In this document: piece by piece, positions 47,786-56,387 of the stretch
Numbering within the stretch: position 1 is the first letter of the stretch
Layout of the letters: each line of letters opens with the position of its first letter
Source: Brevibacillus brevis
Lineage (GTDB): Bacteria > Bacillota > Bacilli > Brevibacillales > Brevibacillaceae
Direction of reading: 5' to 3'
Length of the DNA stretch: 64,000 nt
Assembly (NCBI RefSeq): GCF_031583145.1
Contig: NZ_CP134050.1
Location: forward strand, 6,031,501 to 6,095,500
Translations under genes and position numbers: made by a program
The notes under the pieces: model-generated
Told to the model about the DNA's origin: nothing
The model's database searches: none
What the model saw: the letters and a program-made list of their open reading frames with translations, nothing else

Positions 47786-48886
47786 TTACTGTCGCTTCGG
47801 ACGCTGGTCTTCCGGAACGTTTTTGTACACGTCCTCATACTTGTGGAAGCTGTCCTTGATGATCGTGTCCATGATGTTGTCCTTGTCGACCTGAATCGGA
47901 TCGAGCAATACTGTCGGAACATCCACTTTGCCGTTATTCATCTTGGTCGTCGCCTCAAGCTTTTCCCCTTTGGCCAATTGAACAGCCATTTCGGCCGCTT
48001 TGGTCGCGATCGCTTTAATCGGCTTGTACACGGTCATCGACTGTTTTCCTTCCACAATCCGTTGAACGGCTGCCAAATCTGCATCCTGACCTGAAACAGC
48101 TACCTTGCCTGCCAAACCTTGAGCTGCCAGCGCCTGAATAGCGCCTCCCGCAGTACTGTCGTTGGAAGCGACGACAGCGTCGATCTTGTTTTGGGTGGAA
48201 GTAAGAGCGTTTTCAACAATTTGCATGGCAGCGTCCGCCTGCCAGTCTTTTGCCCATTGGTCGCCGACAATGGCAATATCACCCTTGTCAACCAACGGTT
48301 TGATAATGTTCATTTGCCCCTGGCGGAATAGCTTGGCATTATTGTCTGTCGGCGATCCGCCCAACAGGAAGTAATTCCCTTTCGGCACCTGCTTGGTCAA
48401 ATATTCTGCCTGCATTTCGCCTACCCGTACATTGTCGAAGGTGACATAGGCAGATACATCGGAGTTGGTGATGAGACGGTCATACGCCAGCACAGGAACG
48501 TTCTCTTTACTTGCGGCATCCACAGCTGCCGCCATCGCTTCCGAGTTGTGAGGAATGATAACGATTACATCAACGCCTTTGGAAAGCATGTTTTCCACGT
48601 GAGCGAGCTGCGTAGCATCGTCACCGTTTGCAGACTGCACATCCACTTCTGCTCCCAATTCCTTCGCCTTTTCGATAAAAATGTCCCGATCATGCTGCCA
48701 GCGCTCCAGACGCAAGTCATCAATGGACAGACCAATTTTGAGCGTACCGGATCCCGCTTGCTGAGAACTTCCTTGCGTGGGAGCGCTTTCAGATTGCGGT
48801 TTCACATCTTGACCGCAGCCCGCTGCAACAGTGGCCAATAGAAAAAGACTCATTACACTTGAAACCAGATGGCGCCTTTTCTTCAT
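47786..48886 (-). CDS. xylF: D-xylose-binding lipoprotein
   Basis: The 366-residue protein is a type I periplasmic binding protein of the XylF family with a lipoprotein signal (MKKRRHLVSS, lipobox VAAGC). Landmarks are LKIGLSIDDLRLERWQHDR, ANGDDATQLAHVENMLSKG and VSGQDADLAAVQRIVEGKQ. The ATG at 48886 has AAGGGG 7 nt upstream; another ATG at 48892 is too close to it, and a longer open frame to 48961 crosses the promoter. First gene of xylFGH. Confidence 0.94.
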   Translation of the reverse strand: MKKRRHLVSSVMSLFLLATVAAGCGQDVKPQSESAPTQGSSQQAGSGTLKIGLSIDDLRLERWQHDRDIFIEKAKELGAEVDVQSANGDDATQLAHVENMLSKGVDVIVIIPHNSEAMAAAVDAASKENVPVLAYDRLITNSDVSAYVTFDNVRVGEMQAEYLTKQVPKGNYFLLGGSPTDNNAKLFRQGQMNIIKPLVDKGDIAIVGDQWAKDWQADAAMQIVENALTSTQNKIDAVVASNDSTAGGAIQALAAQGLAGKVAVSGQDADLAAVQRIVEGKQSMTVYKPIKAIATKAAEMAVQLAKGEKLEATTKMNNGKVDVPTVLLDPIQVDKDNIMDTIIKDSFHKYEDVYKNVPEDQRPKRQ

Positions 48887-48925
48887 AACCATACCCCTTT
48901 TTTGATTTTTCCGATTTGTATCCCT

Positions 48926-48954
48926 ATCATACCACCGGCCATTACTTTGTTCAA
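48926..48954 (-). promoter_or_regulatory. xylF promoter
   Basis: On the minus strand TTGAAC (48949-48954), 17 nt and TATGAT (48926-48931), overlapped by operator 3. Confidence 0.7.
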
Positions 48955-48966
48955 TCGACAAACTAA
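48946..48966. promoter_or_regulatory. XylR operator 3 (xylFGH)
   Basis: TTTGT-N9-AAACTAA. It covers the -35 of the xylF promoter. Confidence 0.75.
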
Positions 48967-49052
48967 CAAAATTTTACCCCTTTGTTTTCCCTGTTGAACT
49001 TTTCCTACCTTCCTATATTGAAAAATAGCGTGTTTTTTGTATGTGCTTCCAG

Positions 49053-49078
49053 TATAATTTGTATATCCAATAAACAAA
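49053..49078. promoter_or_regulatory. XylR operator 4 and xylR -10
   Basis: TTTGT-N9-AAACAAA at 49058-49078, touching a TATAAT at 49053-49058 and ending 12 nt before the xylR start. It implies autoregulation. Confidence 0.72.
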
Positions 49079-49090
49079 GTGGTGAGAGTG

Positions 49091-50275
49091 ATGATTCAGA
49101 CGGGCGATCAATTTCTGGTGAAAAAGATCAACAAATCTATCGTATTGGAAACCATCAAGAAGAAATCCCCTATTTCAAGGATTCAGATATCCGAGACGAC
49201 CGGCCTTAACAAATCAACGGTTTCCTCCCTTGTAAATGAACTTATTCAGGAAAACTTCGTATACGAGATCGGGTTGGGACAATCACAGGGCGGACGCAGA
49301 CCGCTCATGCTGCTGTTTAACAATACGGCTGGCTATGCTATCGGCATAGATATTGGCGTCAACTATTTGCTTGCGGTCCTTTCCGATTTGAAGGGAAATA
49401 TCATACATGAAACCATGCTCACGATTACCGATCTGCCTTTCGAGGAGATTGTCGATTTTCTCAAAAAAACGATCCAATCGTTGATTGACCAAGCTCCCTC
49501 CAGTAATTATGGCATTATCGGCATTGGCATTGCCGTACCTGGAATCGTGGACGATACGGGGAAAATTTTGTTTGCTCCCAATCTGGGCTGGGAAAATGTC
49601 GATCTGAAGGGAATCATTGAAAACCATTTCCGTTTGCCCGTCACCATCAACAACGAAGCGAAAGCAGGGGCGTTCGGCGAGAAAATATTTGGGGCCGGCA
49701 AAGATGTCTCCCACTTCGTCTACGTAAGTGTGGGCATCGGGATTGGAACGGGCATCATCATTAATAACGAGCTGTATAAAGGCTACAACGGCTTCTCCGG
49801 TGAAATGGGACACATTACGATCGAAGCAAACGGAAAAAAATGCCTTTGCGGAAATCGGGGATGTTGGGAGCTGTACGCCTCTGAAAATGCCTTGCTGGAA
49901 CAGGCGAAAACCTTGTCCATTCCTCCGGCGCCCGATGAAAAGGAAGTAACCCTTTCCCATCTTGTGATGCTGGCTGACACCGGAAACACGGATGTGATTC
50001 AATTGTTCAATCAAGTGGGCGAATACATCGGACTCGGATTGACGACGATCATCAACACATTCAACCCCGAGTTGATCGTGATTGGCAACAAGCTGACTTC
50101 TGCGGAAAAATGGCTCATGAATCCGATCAAGCGAGTGGTCGAAAGCCGCTCGATGCGATTTCATCGCAAACAGCTGCGCATTCAGTTTTCTAACTTGAAT
50201 ATGTACTCCACTGTGCTCGGAACAATCTCATTTGCCATCGACGATTTTTTTGCCAGTACGCGGATCACTCTCTGA
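49091..50275 (+). CDS. xylR: XylR, ROK-family xylose repressor
   Basis: The 394-residue repressor has an N-terminal winged helix (ISRIQISETTGLNKSTVSSL, about residues 28-47) and a ROK sugar-kinase-like domain with IGIDIGVNYLLAVLSD, GEMGHITIEANG and the zinc motif CLCGNRGCWE. Xylose binding should release it from DNA. ATG at 49091 is preferred over GTG codons at 49079-49088 because GGTGAG precedes it. It lies divergent from xylF, with operators 3 and 4 between them. Confidence 0.94.
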   Translation: MIQTGDQFLVKKINKSIVLETIKKKSPISRIQISETTGLNKSTVSSLVNELIQENFVYEIGLGQSQGGRRPLMLLFNNTAGYAIGIDIGVNYLLAVLSDLKGNIIHETMLTITDLPFEEIVDFLKKTIQSLIDQAPSSNYGIIGIGIAVPGIVDDTGKILFAPNLGWENVDLKGIIENHFRLPVTINNEAKAGAFGEKIFGAGKDVSHFVYVSVGIGIGTGIIINNELYKGYNGFSGEMGHITIEANGKKCLCGNRGCWELYASENALLEQAKTLSIPPAPDEKEVTLSHLVMLADTGNTDVIQLFNQVGEYIGLGLTTIINTFNPELIVIGNKLTSAEKWLMNPIKRVVESRSMRFHRKQLRIQFSNLNMYSTVLGTISFAIDDFFASTRITL

Positions 50276-50290
50276 ATATGGCCCCTTGTA

Positions 50291-50531
50291 GTTTTCCAAA
50301 AGTGTCACGTTTGCATGGGAGTTCATGTTTACGCGGTCCTTGTTTCATACCAAAGACATGATCAAACAACACGAATTGCTGAATGAACTGGCGGACTTAA
50401 TCGATGATGGGAAAATAAAAACGACACTGACTGAGCGGCTGGAGCCCATCAATGCAGCAAACCTTCGTTTCGCGCATGAGAAGTTGGAAACGGGACGGGC
50501 TATTGGAAAAATTGTTTTGGAAAACTTCTGA
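50291..50531 (+). pseudogene. 3' fragment duplicated from the dehydrogenase gene at 61481-62524
   Basis: These 241 nt match 62284-62524 with only a handful of substitutions and no gaps, and encode the last 79 codons of the zinc-type quinone reductase/alcohol dehydrogenase. Similarity starts at GTTTTCCAAAAG and stops exactly at the stop codon on both sides. No 5' part of the gene is present, and the fragment begins 15 nt after xylR ends. An in-frame ATG at 50325 could start a 68-residue product but has no clear ribosome site. Confidence 0.85.
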
Positions 50532-50539
50532 TCCATTGA

Positions 50540-50583
50540 AAAAGACCGGAGAAGCATATAAATATGCACTCCGGTCTTTTTGA
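50540..50583. terminator. Bidirectional terminator between the gene fragment and the SLH gene
   Basis: AAAAGACCGGAG (50540-50551) pairs with CTCCGGTCTTTT (50569-50580), with A and T runs on both sides. Confidence 0.85.
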
Positions 50584-50602
50584 TTAGGAAAGAATGTTCC
50601 CT

Positions 50603-53600
50603 TTACTTTTTGGTTGCTGCTTCAATGTCTTTGTACGCCCAATGAGTAGGAGGCACATCCGGCCAGCTTTGTCCTTTTACCGGACTTAACTGAATCTTGT
50701 TCGTCAATCGATTAATGATGGTGACCGTTTCTGCTCGGGTCAATGTTTTTTGTGGATGGAATGTACCATCTGGGTAGCCTGCCATGTAGCCTTCTTTGCT
50801 TACTGCCGCGATGATTTGAGAGGCCCAGTGATCTGCTGGTACATCGTAGAAGTTGTTCGGCATGTCGTCACCGCTTAACCCCAGATATTTGTACACAATG
50901 GTTGCCATTTCCGCGCGCGTGATTCCGCCTTCCGGATTAAACGTGCCATTCGCGTATCCGTTCATCAGACCGGCTTCGTTTGCGCGTTTAATGGCATTCG
51001 CCGCCCAATGAAGATCTGCTACGTCAAAGAACGTTCCGCTTGCGGATGTTTCCGGGTTTACCATTCCTGTGTTTACCAGGATCGTGGCCATTTCTGCACG
51101 GGTCACTTGGCGGTTCGGATCGAAGTTTCCGGTTGGATAGCCGTTCATGTAGCCTGTTTGGCCGCTTTCTTCTTTTGCCGGCTCGCTTGGTTTTGGTTCT
51201 ACATGACTTGAGCCGCCTCCAGTAAAGATCGGGTTTTGTACATGATCAGCACTTTCCCGGTCTTTTTCCCGATCTCTGTCTCGTTTATCGACAGATTCCA
51301 GACCTCTTCTGGCTTTTTTAAGCTCAGCCAGCGCTTCGTCTACCTCGTCTTGTGTCGCATCAGGATCTTCCAGTACTTCTTTTGCTCGCTTCAATGCTTT
51401 TTCGAGTTTTCTCCAACTTGAAGCTGTATAGTCGTCTTCATCCAAATCTTCATCATCGATTTCATCTGCTTTTGCTTGAAGATCCGATTTGTCGACTGCA
51501 GGCTCGCCTGGTTTTTTCAAACCTGCTCTGGCCTTTGTCAATGCCGAGAGTGCTTCGTCTACTTCTTGTTGAGTTGCATGCCGATCAGCCAGAACCTCAG
51601 CCGCTTTTCGCAAGGCATTTTGCAGCTCTTCCCAGCTTTCGCTTGTGTAATCTTCACCCGAAAGATTCTCGGATTGGATTTGCTCCGTTTTCGCTCGCAG
51701 CTTGGATTTATCTACTTCCGTCGATACCTTGTCCAAGCCTTCGTAAGCTGTCACCAATGCAGTCAGGGCCTTGTCTACTTCTTGTTGCGTTGCGTACGGA
51801 TCGGCCAATACTGTTTTGGCTTTTTGCAAGGCGTTTTGCAGTTCTGCCCAGCTTTCGCTTGTATAATCTTCCGCTTTCAGATCCTCGGACTTGATTTGCT
51901 CCGTTTTCGCTTGCAGCTTGGATTTGTCGACTGCAGGCGTAGGCTGTCCTGGTTTTTTCAAACCGTCTCTTGCCTTTGTCAATGACGAGAGCGCTTCGTT
52001 TACTTCTTGCTGCGTTGCATTTGGATCAGCCAATACTGTCTCCGCTTTTTGCAATGCCTGTTGCAGCTCTGTCCAGCTTGTACTTGTGTAATCTTCCGCC
52101 TTCAGGTTCTCGGACTTGATTTGCTCCGTTTTGGCCTGCAGCTTGGATTTGTCTACCGACGATGGAACTGGCTGCAAACCATCGTACGCATTATTCAGTG
52201 CAGTCAGTGCTGCGTTTACCTGTTCTTGCGTTGCGGCTGGATCCTTCAACACCGTATCTGCATGTTGCAATGCCTGTTGCAGTGCTTCCCAGCTGTCAGT
52301 TGTGTAATCATCAGCCACGAGATGCTCGGCTTCAATTTCATTCACTTTGGCTTGCAGCTTGGTTTTGTCTACCGCCGATGGAACTGGCTGCAAACCATCG
52401 TACGCATTATTCAGTGCAGTCAGCGCTGCGTTTACCTGTTCTTGCGTTGCGGCTGGATCTTTCAACACCGTATCTGCATGTTGCAATGCTTGTTGCAGTG
52501 CTTCCCAGCTGTCAGTTGTGTAGTTATCAGCCGCGAGATGCTCGGCTTCAATTTCATTCACTTTGGCTTGCAGCTTGGTTTTGTCTACCGCCGATGGAAC
52601 TGGCTGCAAACCATCGTACGCATTATTCAGTGCAGTCAGCGCTGCGTTTACCTGTTCTTGCGTTGCGGCTGGATCTTTCAACACCGTATCTGCATATTGC
52701 AATGCCTGTTGCAGTGCTTCCCAGCTGTCAGTTGTGTAATCATCAGCCGCGAGATGCTCGGCTTCGATTTCATTCACTTTGGCTTGCAGCTTGGTTTTGT
52801 CTACCGCCGATGGAACTGGCTGCAAACCATCGTACGCATTATTCAGTGCAGTCAGCGCTGCGTTTACTTGTTCTTGCGTTGCGGCTGGATCCTTCAACAC
52901 CGTATCTGCATGTTGCAATGCCTGTTGCAGTGCTTCCCAGCTGTCAGTTGTGTAATCATCAGCCGCGAGATGCTCGGCTTCGATTTCATTCACTTTGGCC
53001 TGCAGCTTGGTTTTGTCTACCGCCGATGGAACTGGCTGCAAACCATCGTACGCATTATTCAGTGCAGTCAGCGCTGCGTTTACCTGCTCTTGCGTTGCGG
53101 CTGGATCCTTCAACACCGTATCTGCATGTTGCAATGCCTGTTGCAGTGCTTCCCAGCTGTCAGTTGTGTAATCATCAGCCGCGAGATGCTCGGCTTCGAT
53201 TTCATTCACTTTTGCTTGCAGCTTGGTTTTGTCTACCGCTGATGAATTTGGCTGCAAACCATCGTACGCATTATTCAGTGCAGTCAGCGCTGCGTTTACC
53301 TGTTCCTGCGTCGCAGCTGGATCTTTCAACACGGTATCTGCTTGTTGCAATGCCTGTTGCAGTGCTTCCCAGCTGTCAGGCGTGTAGTCCTCAGCTACGA
53401 GGTTTTCGGATTTAATTTGGTCCGTTCTGGTTTGCAGTGCGGATTTGTCTACTACAGTAAATTGTCTAGTCACAGTATCCGACTGTGTTTTATTTTTATT
53501 GGCTGTAACATCGATCGTATATGCACCTGTATTCAGGGCATCAACAATTGGAAGCTCCCATTTTCCGTTCTCGTCGGCGACTCTCTCCTCATTGATGAGG

Positions 53601-54610
53601 AGAGACGAATCTGCTGCACTTACGATCTTAATCGTTACTTTCGCCAAAGGTTCTGTTTCACCAATCAGCGTCGGACGTGTCCCCGTAATCTCACCATCGG
53701 TACTCGGTTGGCTCAATTCATTCTTGACTAATCGCCATACCAAAACATTATTTTGATCATAACTTGCAAGAAGAGCGCCGGAGTCTGCAATCAGATTCTC
53801 GATACTACCCAAACTTTCTTCTGTTGCTTGTCCAAACTGCGTCCCCGGTGCCATATTCTGCGTGGTAATACCTGCTTCTCCAGTAAACACACCGTTTAGA
53901 GTTAGCGTTTTATTGTTTGCCAAGTTAACGTTTACCACTTTTCCGGCAAATGTATTTCCTGTGATATATGCTTCACCCGAAAGAAAGATCTGACCACCAC
54001 GGGACTGAACTCCTCCGCCAATATTGTCCGTGATGAGTCCACCGGTCATAATAAATTGTGTTCCAGTATCAACCAAGACCGCCGCACCTTGCGAGTTACT
54101 ATTGCCTCTAATTTCGCCACCTTTCATTTCTACAACCGAGCCGTTGTCCCTAATTTGGATCGCACTTCCATGATATTGGGAATTACTGTTTCGTAAAACA
54201 GTTCCTTCTTCAATGATCAGTTTTGATCCTTCATAGACATTAATTAATCTTCCATTGATCGATTGATTGTTGAAGCCGCCGTCAATGATAATATTTTTTA
54301 ATGTTAACTGTCCTTTTTGAGTTAGACCAATTAGCGTTTCTATTGCACCGCTTGGCTGGCCGCGCTTTATCACCGCGGTTTCTTCGACACCAGGGGCAGT
54401 AGTAATCGTAATATACTTATTAATTCCAACACCTGTCAACGTAATATCGTCCAGGAGATATATCGTTCCCCCCTCATTAACTTTTGCATGGGCCTCTGTC
54501 AATGTAGCATAAGGGTTACCTCGTGTCCCATCACCTGTGGCGTCATTGCCACTACTGGATACATAAACTGCCGATGAATCTTTCACCAAACCATCGTACG
54601 CATGATTCAA
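50603..54610 (-). CDS. SLH-anchored FIVAR-repeat surface protein, separated from its N-terminal part
   Basis: The 1335 codons encode the tail of a FIVAR module, a beta-solenoid domain (VYVSSSGNDATGDGTRGNPY onward), an Ig-like domain, ten FIVAR modules of about 70 residues, a charged linker and three C-terminal SLH domains (GYMNGYPTGNFDPN, GLMNGYANGTFNPE, GYMAGYPDGTFHP). SLH domains bind pyruvylated cell-wall polymer. There is no signal peptide: the frame opens only at a TAG about 51 nt upstream, within a FIVAR remnant joined out of frame to the preceding gene. The start given is a TTG without a good ribosome site. Probably the 3' half of one original gene, possibly no longer translated. Confidence 0.75.
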   Translation of the reverse strand: MNHAYDGLVKDSSAVYVSSSGNDATGDGTRGNPYATLTEAHAKVNEGGTIYLLDDITLTGVGINKYITITTAPGVEETAVIKRGQPSGAIETLIGLTQKGQLTLKNIIIDGGFNNQSINGRLINVYEGSKLIIEEGTVLRNSNSQYHGSAIQIRDNGSVVEMKGGEIRGNSNSQGAAVLVDTGTQFIMTGGLITDNIGGGVQSRGGQIFLSGEAYITGNTFAGKVVNVNLANNKTLTLNGVFTGEAGITTQNMAPGTQFGQATEESLGSIENLIADSGALLASYDQNNVLVWRLVKNELSQPSTDGEITGTRPTLIGETEPLAKVTIKIVSAADSSLLINEERVADENGKWELPIVDALNTGAYTIDVTANKNKTQSDTVTRQFTVVDKSALQTRTDQIKSENLVAEDYTPDSWEALQQALQQADTVLKDPAATQEQVNAALTALNNAYDGLQPNSSAVDKTKLQAKVNEIEAEHLAADDYTTDSWEALQQALQHADTVLKDPAATQEQVNAALTALNNAYDGLQPVPSAVDKTKLQAKVNEIEAEHLAADDYTTDSWEALQQALQHADTVLKDPAATQEQVNAALTALNNAYDGLQPVPSAVDKTKLQAKVNEIEAEHLAADDYTTDSWEALQQALQYADTVLKDPAATQEQVNAALTALNNAYDGLQPVPSAVDKTKLQAKVNEIEAEHLAADNYTTDSWEALQQALQHADTVLKDPAATQEQVNAALTALNNAYDGLQPVPSAVDKTKLQAKVNEIEAEHLVADDYTTDSWEALQQALQHADTVLKDPAATQEQVNAALTALNNAYDGLQPVPSSVDKSKLQAKTEQIKSENLKAEDYTSTSWTELQQALQKAETVLADPNATQQEVNEALSSLTKARDGLKKPGQPTPAVDKSKLQAKTEQIKSEDLKAEDYTSESWAELQNALQKAKTVLADPYATQQEVDKALTALVTAYEGLDKVSTEVDKSKLRAKTEQIQSENLSGEDYTSESWEELQNALRKAAEVLADRHATQQEVDEALSALTKARAGLKKPGEPAVDKSDLQAKADEIDDEDLDEDDYTASSWRKLEKALKRAKEVLEDPDATQDEVDEALAELKKARRGLESVDKRDRDREKDRESADHVQNPIFTGGGSSHVEPKPSEPAKEESGQTGYMNGYPTGNFDPNRQVTRAEMATILVNTGMVNPETSASGTFFDVADLHWAANAIKRANEAGLMNGYANGTFNPEGGITRAEMATIVYKYLGLSGDDMPNNFYDVPADHWASQIIAAVSKEGYMAGYPDGTFHPQKTLTRAETVTIINRLTNKIQLSPVKGQSWPDVPPTHWAYKDIEAATKK
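52157..53240 (-). repeat. Five near-identical 216-bp tandem repeats (FIVAR modules)
   Basis: Five consecutive units beginning TKLQAKVNEIEAEHL are almost the same at DNA level, with a few substitutions such as AADD/AADN/VADD and HADT/YADT. The remaining five FIVAR modules are more diverged. Such identity indicates recent expansion and invites copy-number change or assembly collapse. Confidence 0.9.
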
Positions 54611-54653
54611 TGCAGTCAGCGCTGCGTTTACCTGTTCTTGCGTTGCGGCTGGA

Positions 54654-55916
54654 TCATTCGTCTACTATAGTAATTACCTTTTCTGCTTTAGTAGATTTGC
54701 CGTCTATTGTCGCTGTTACCGCAACCGTGTATTCACCATCTGTTAGGTCATTCGTTGGTGTAAATGTCCACTTGCCATCTGCATCAACTGTCACCGTCGG
54801 AGTATCAACTACATTACCAGCCTTGTCTTTAATCTCAACTGTAATCGTAGACCCAGCTGTTGAGGTTCCTTCGAACATTGGCTTCGAATTGAACACTTTA
54901 TCGCCTGCTGGTTGTTCAATCATTACCGTCGGTGGCGCTTTCCACAACAACTCATTGCTTGCACCGTAAATGGCATAAAGCGAACTGTCGTCGGCAATCA
55001 GATTCTCCAGCGACGCCAAATCGCCTGTGGCTGCTTGTCCAAATATGCCTCCGGCAGCCATGCGACTCTGCGCGGTAATACCTGCCTTCCCGCTAAACTC
55101 ACCGCTTAGGGTAAGATTCGTCTTGCCCTGCAGGAACACATTCAGTGCCTTTTGTTGGCCCCAATCTGTATTACCCATGACAGTCGCATTGCCGGAAAGA
55201 TCGAATGTCCCCGAAACGAGATCTACTCCTCCGCCGATGTTGTTGGTGATTCGGCCACCGGTCAGCAGGAATTTACTACCGGAACCTATATAGACCGCAC
55301 CCATAGCATTACTCTGATTTTTTTCTCCCTTATTGCCTGTAATTTCTCCGCCAGTCATTTTCAGGACTGCTGAACCCTGACCGAGATAGATTGCGCTTCC
55401 TACAAATGGGGAATAACTGTTGCGTAAAACAGTCCCTTCTTCAATGTTCAGTTGTGCATCATAGACGTTAATGATTCTACCTTGGGCCAATGCTCCCCCT
55501 TGGTAGGTGCCGTCAATGATAATGTTTTTTAAGGTAAGCTGGCCCGTATTTAGATCAAAAAGCGTGCCGTTTCCAGCCTGGTTTCGCTCAATCACGGCAG
55601 TTTCCGTAACGCCGGGAGCCGTAGTAATCGTAAAAATCTTGTTCAGATTGTATTTTTTGTTGGTATCGGACAATGTTTTGATGTTGTCCAGGACGTATAT
55701 CGTTCCCCCGCTATTATCGTTTTGATAGGCCGTGTACAAGGTAGCATAAGGGTTCTCTTTGGTTCCATCACCTGAAGTGTCACTGCCATTACTCGCTACA
55801 TAAACTTCCGAAGAAGCAGCATAGCTAACAGGAGTTCCAAAGCTTACTCCCGTGAAGACAATAGAAAGAATCAGGAACATCATCCCAATTTTTCGCCAAT
55901 TAATGTCATTCAGCAA
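54654..55916 (-). CDS. Secreted beta-solenoid/Ig-like protein, N-terminal half of the split surface protein
   Basis: The 420-residue product has a signal peptide (hydrophobic core GMMFLILSIVFTGVSFG, cleavage near SYAAS), a beta-solenoid domain with SGDGTKENPYATLYTA and repeated short strands, and a C-terminal Ig-like domain ending VITIVDE. The domain pair is repeated in the next frame, and there the Ig-like domain leads into FIVAR modules. Here it hits TGA at once, followed out of frame by FIVAR sequence. Without SLH domains the product would be released. TTG start at 55916 behind AAAGGA. Confidence 0.8.
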   Translation of the reverse strand: MLNDINWRKIGMMFLILSIVFTGVSFGTPVSYAASSEVYVASNGSDTSGDGTKENPYATLYTAYQNDNSGGTIYVLDNIKTLSDTNKKYNLNKIFTITTAPGVTETAVIERNQAGNGTLFDLNTGQLTLKNIIIDGTYQGGALAQGRIINVYDAQLNIEEGTVLRNSYSPFVGSAIYLGQGSAVLKMTGGEITGNKGEKNQSNAMGAVYIGSGSKFLLTGGRITNNIGGGVDLVSGTFDLSGNATVMGNTDWGQQKALNVFLQGKTNLTLSGEFSGKAGITAQSRMAAGGIFGQAATGDLASLENLIADDSSLYAIYGASNELLWKAPPTVMIEQPAGDKVFNSKPMFEGTSTAGSTITVEIKDKAGNVVDTPTVTVDADGKWTFTPTNDLTDGEYTVAVTATIDGKSTKAEKVITIVDE

Positions 55917-56387
55917 GTAGATCCATTCCTTTCTGAGATTTGATACTGGCAGAAATCATCAATATTGAACTTAACGAAGATAAGTACACAAGCAGACGAT
56001 TCCACCAATTCTTTTCGCTTCAAACGTTTTTATTGCCCCTTCTTCCTCCCCTTCCGGCATATGGATATTTTGTTAAACTATCTATTTTTATTAGACTTCT
56101 CCCAATATGTCATCTTAACAGGGGAACCTCTACAAAAACTCCACAACTTTGCTCATAAATATAAACAGCAAAAACCTTCTCGATTCTTTTTAAGAGGTGT
56201 CCTGAACATCTTGTAGAAATGTATACTTTATGGAAAAAATGGAACTGTCCCAAACATAGACAAGTATTGCTTATTGCCAGCCTAATCTTCATCTGTGGAA
56301 CGGCTAAGAATGGAAGGGGCATGACTTACATACACTTGGGGGGCTTAAGAGGTTCCTTACTATTACTAATTGAGGTTATTAGATGAA
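55917..56387. other. A+T-rich intergenic region between the surface-protein gene and the second hybrid kinase
   Basis: About 470 nt separating divergent genes. It must hold both promoters but I see no convincing pair of -35 and -10 elements, no repeat and no coding frame with a ribosome site. Confidence 0.4.

Noticed and set aside
50325-50531. A separate small gene of 68 codons after xylR
   Set aside because: It is the duplicated 3' end of the dehydrogenase gene, not an independent gene; listed as a pseudogene fragment.
52157-53240. Regularly spaced repeats that could suggest a CRISPR array
   Set aside because: The units are 216 bp, translate in one frame as protein modules, and have no short-repeat/spacer structure.
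52007-53415. Two plus-strand open frames of over 400 codons with perfect internal repeats
   Set aside because: They mirror the FIVAR repeats of the surface-protein gene; the Cys- and Trp-rich repeats they encode are antisense products.
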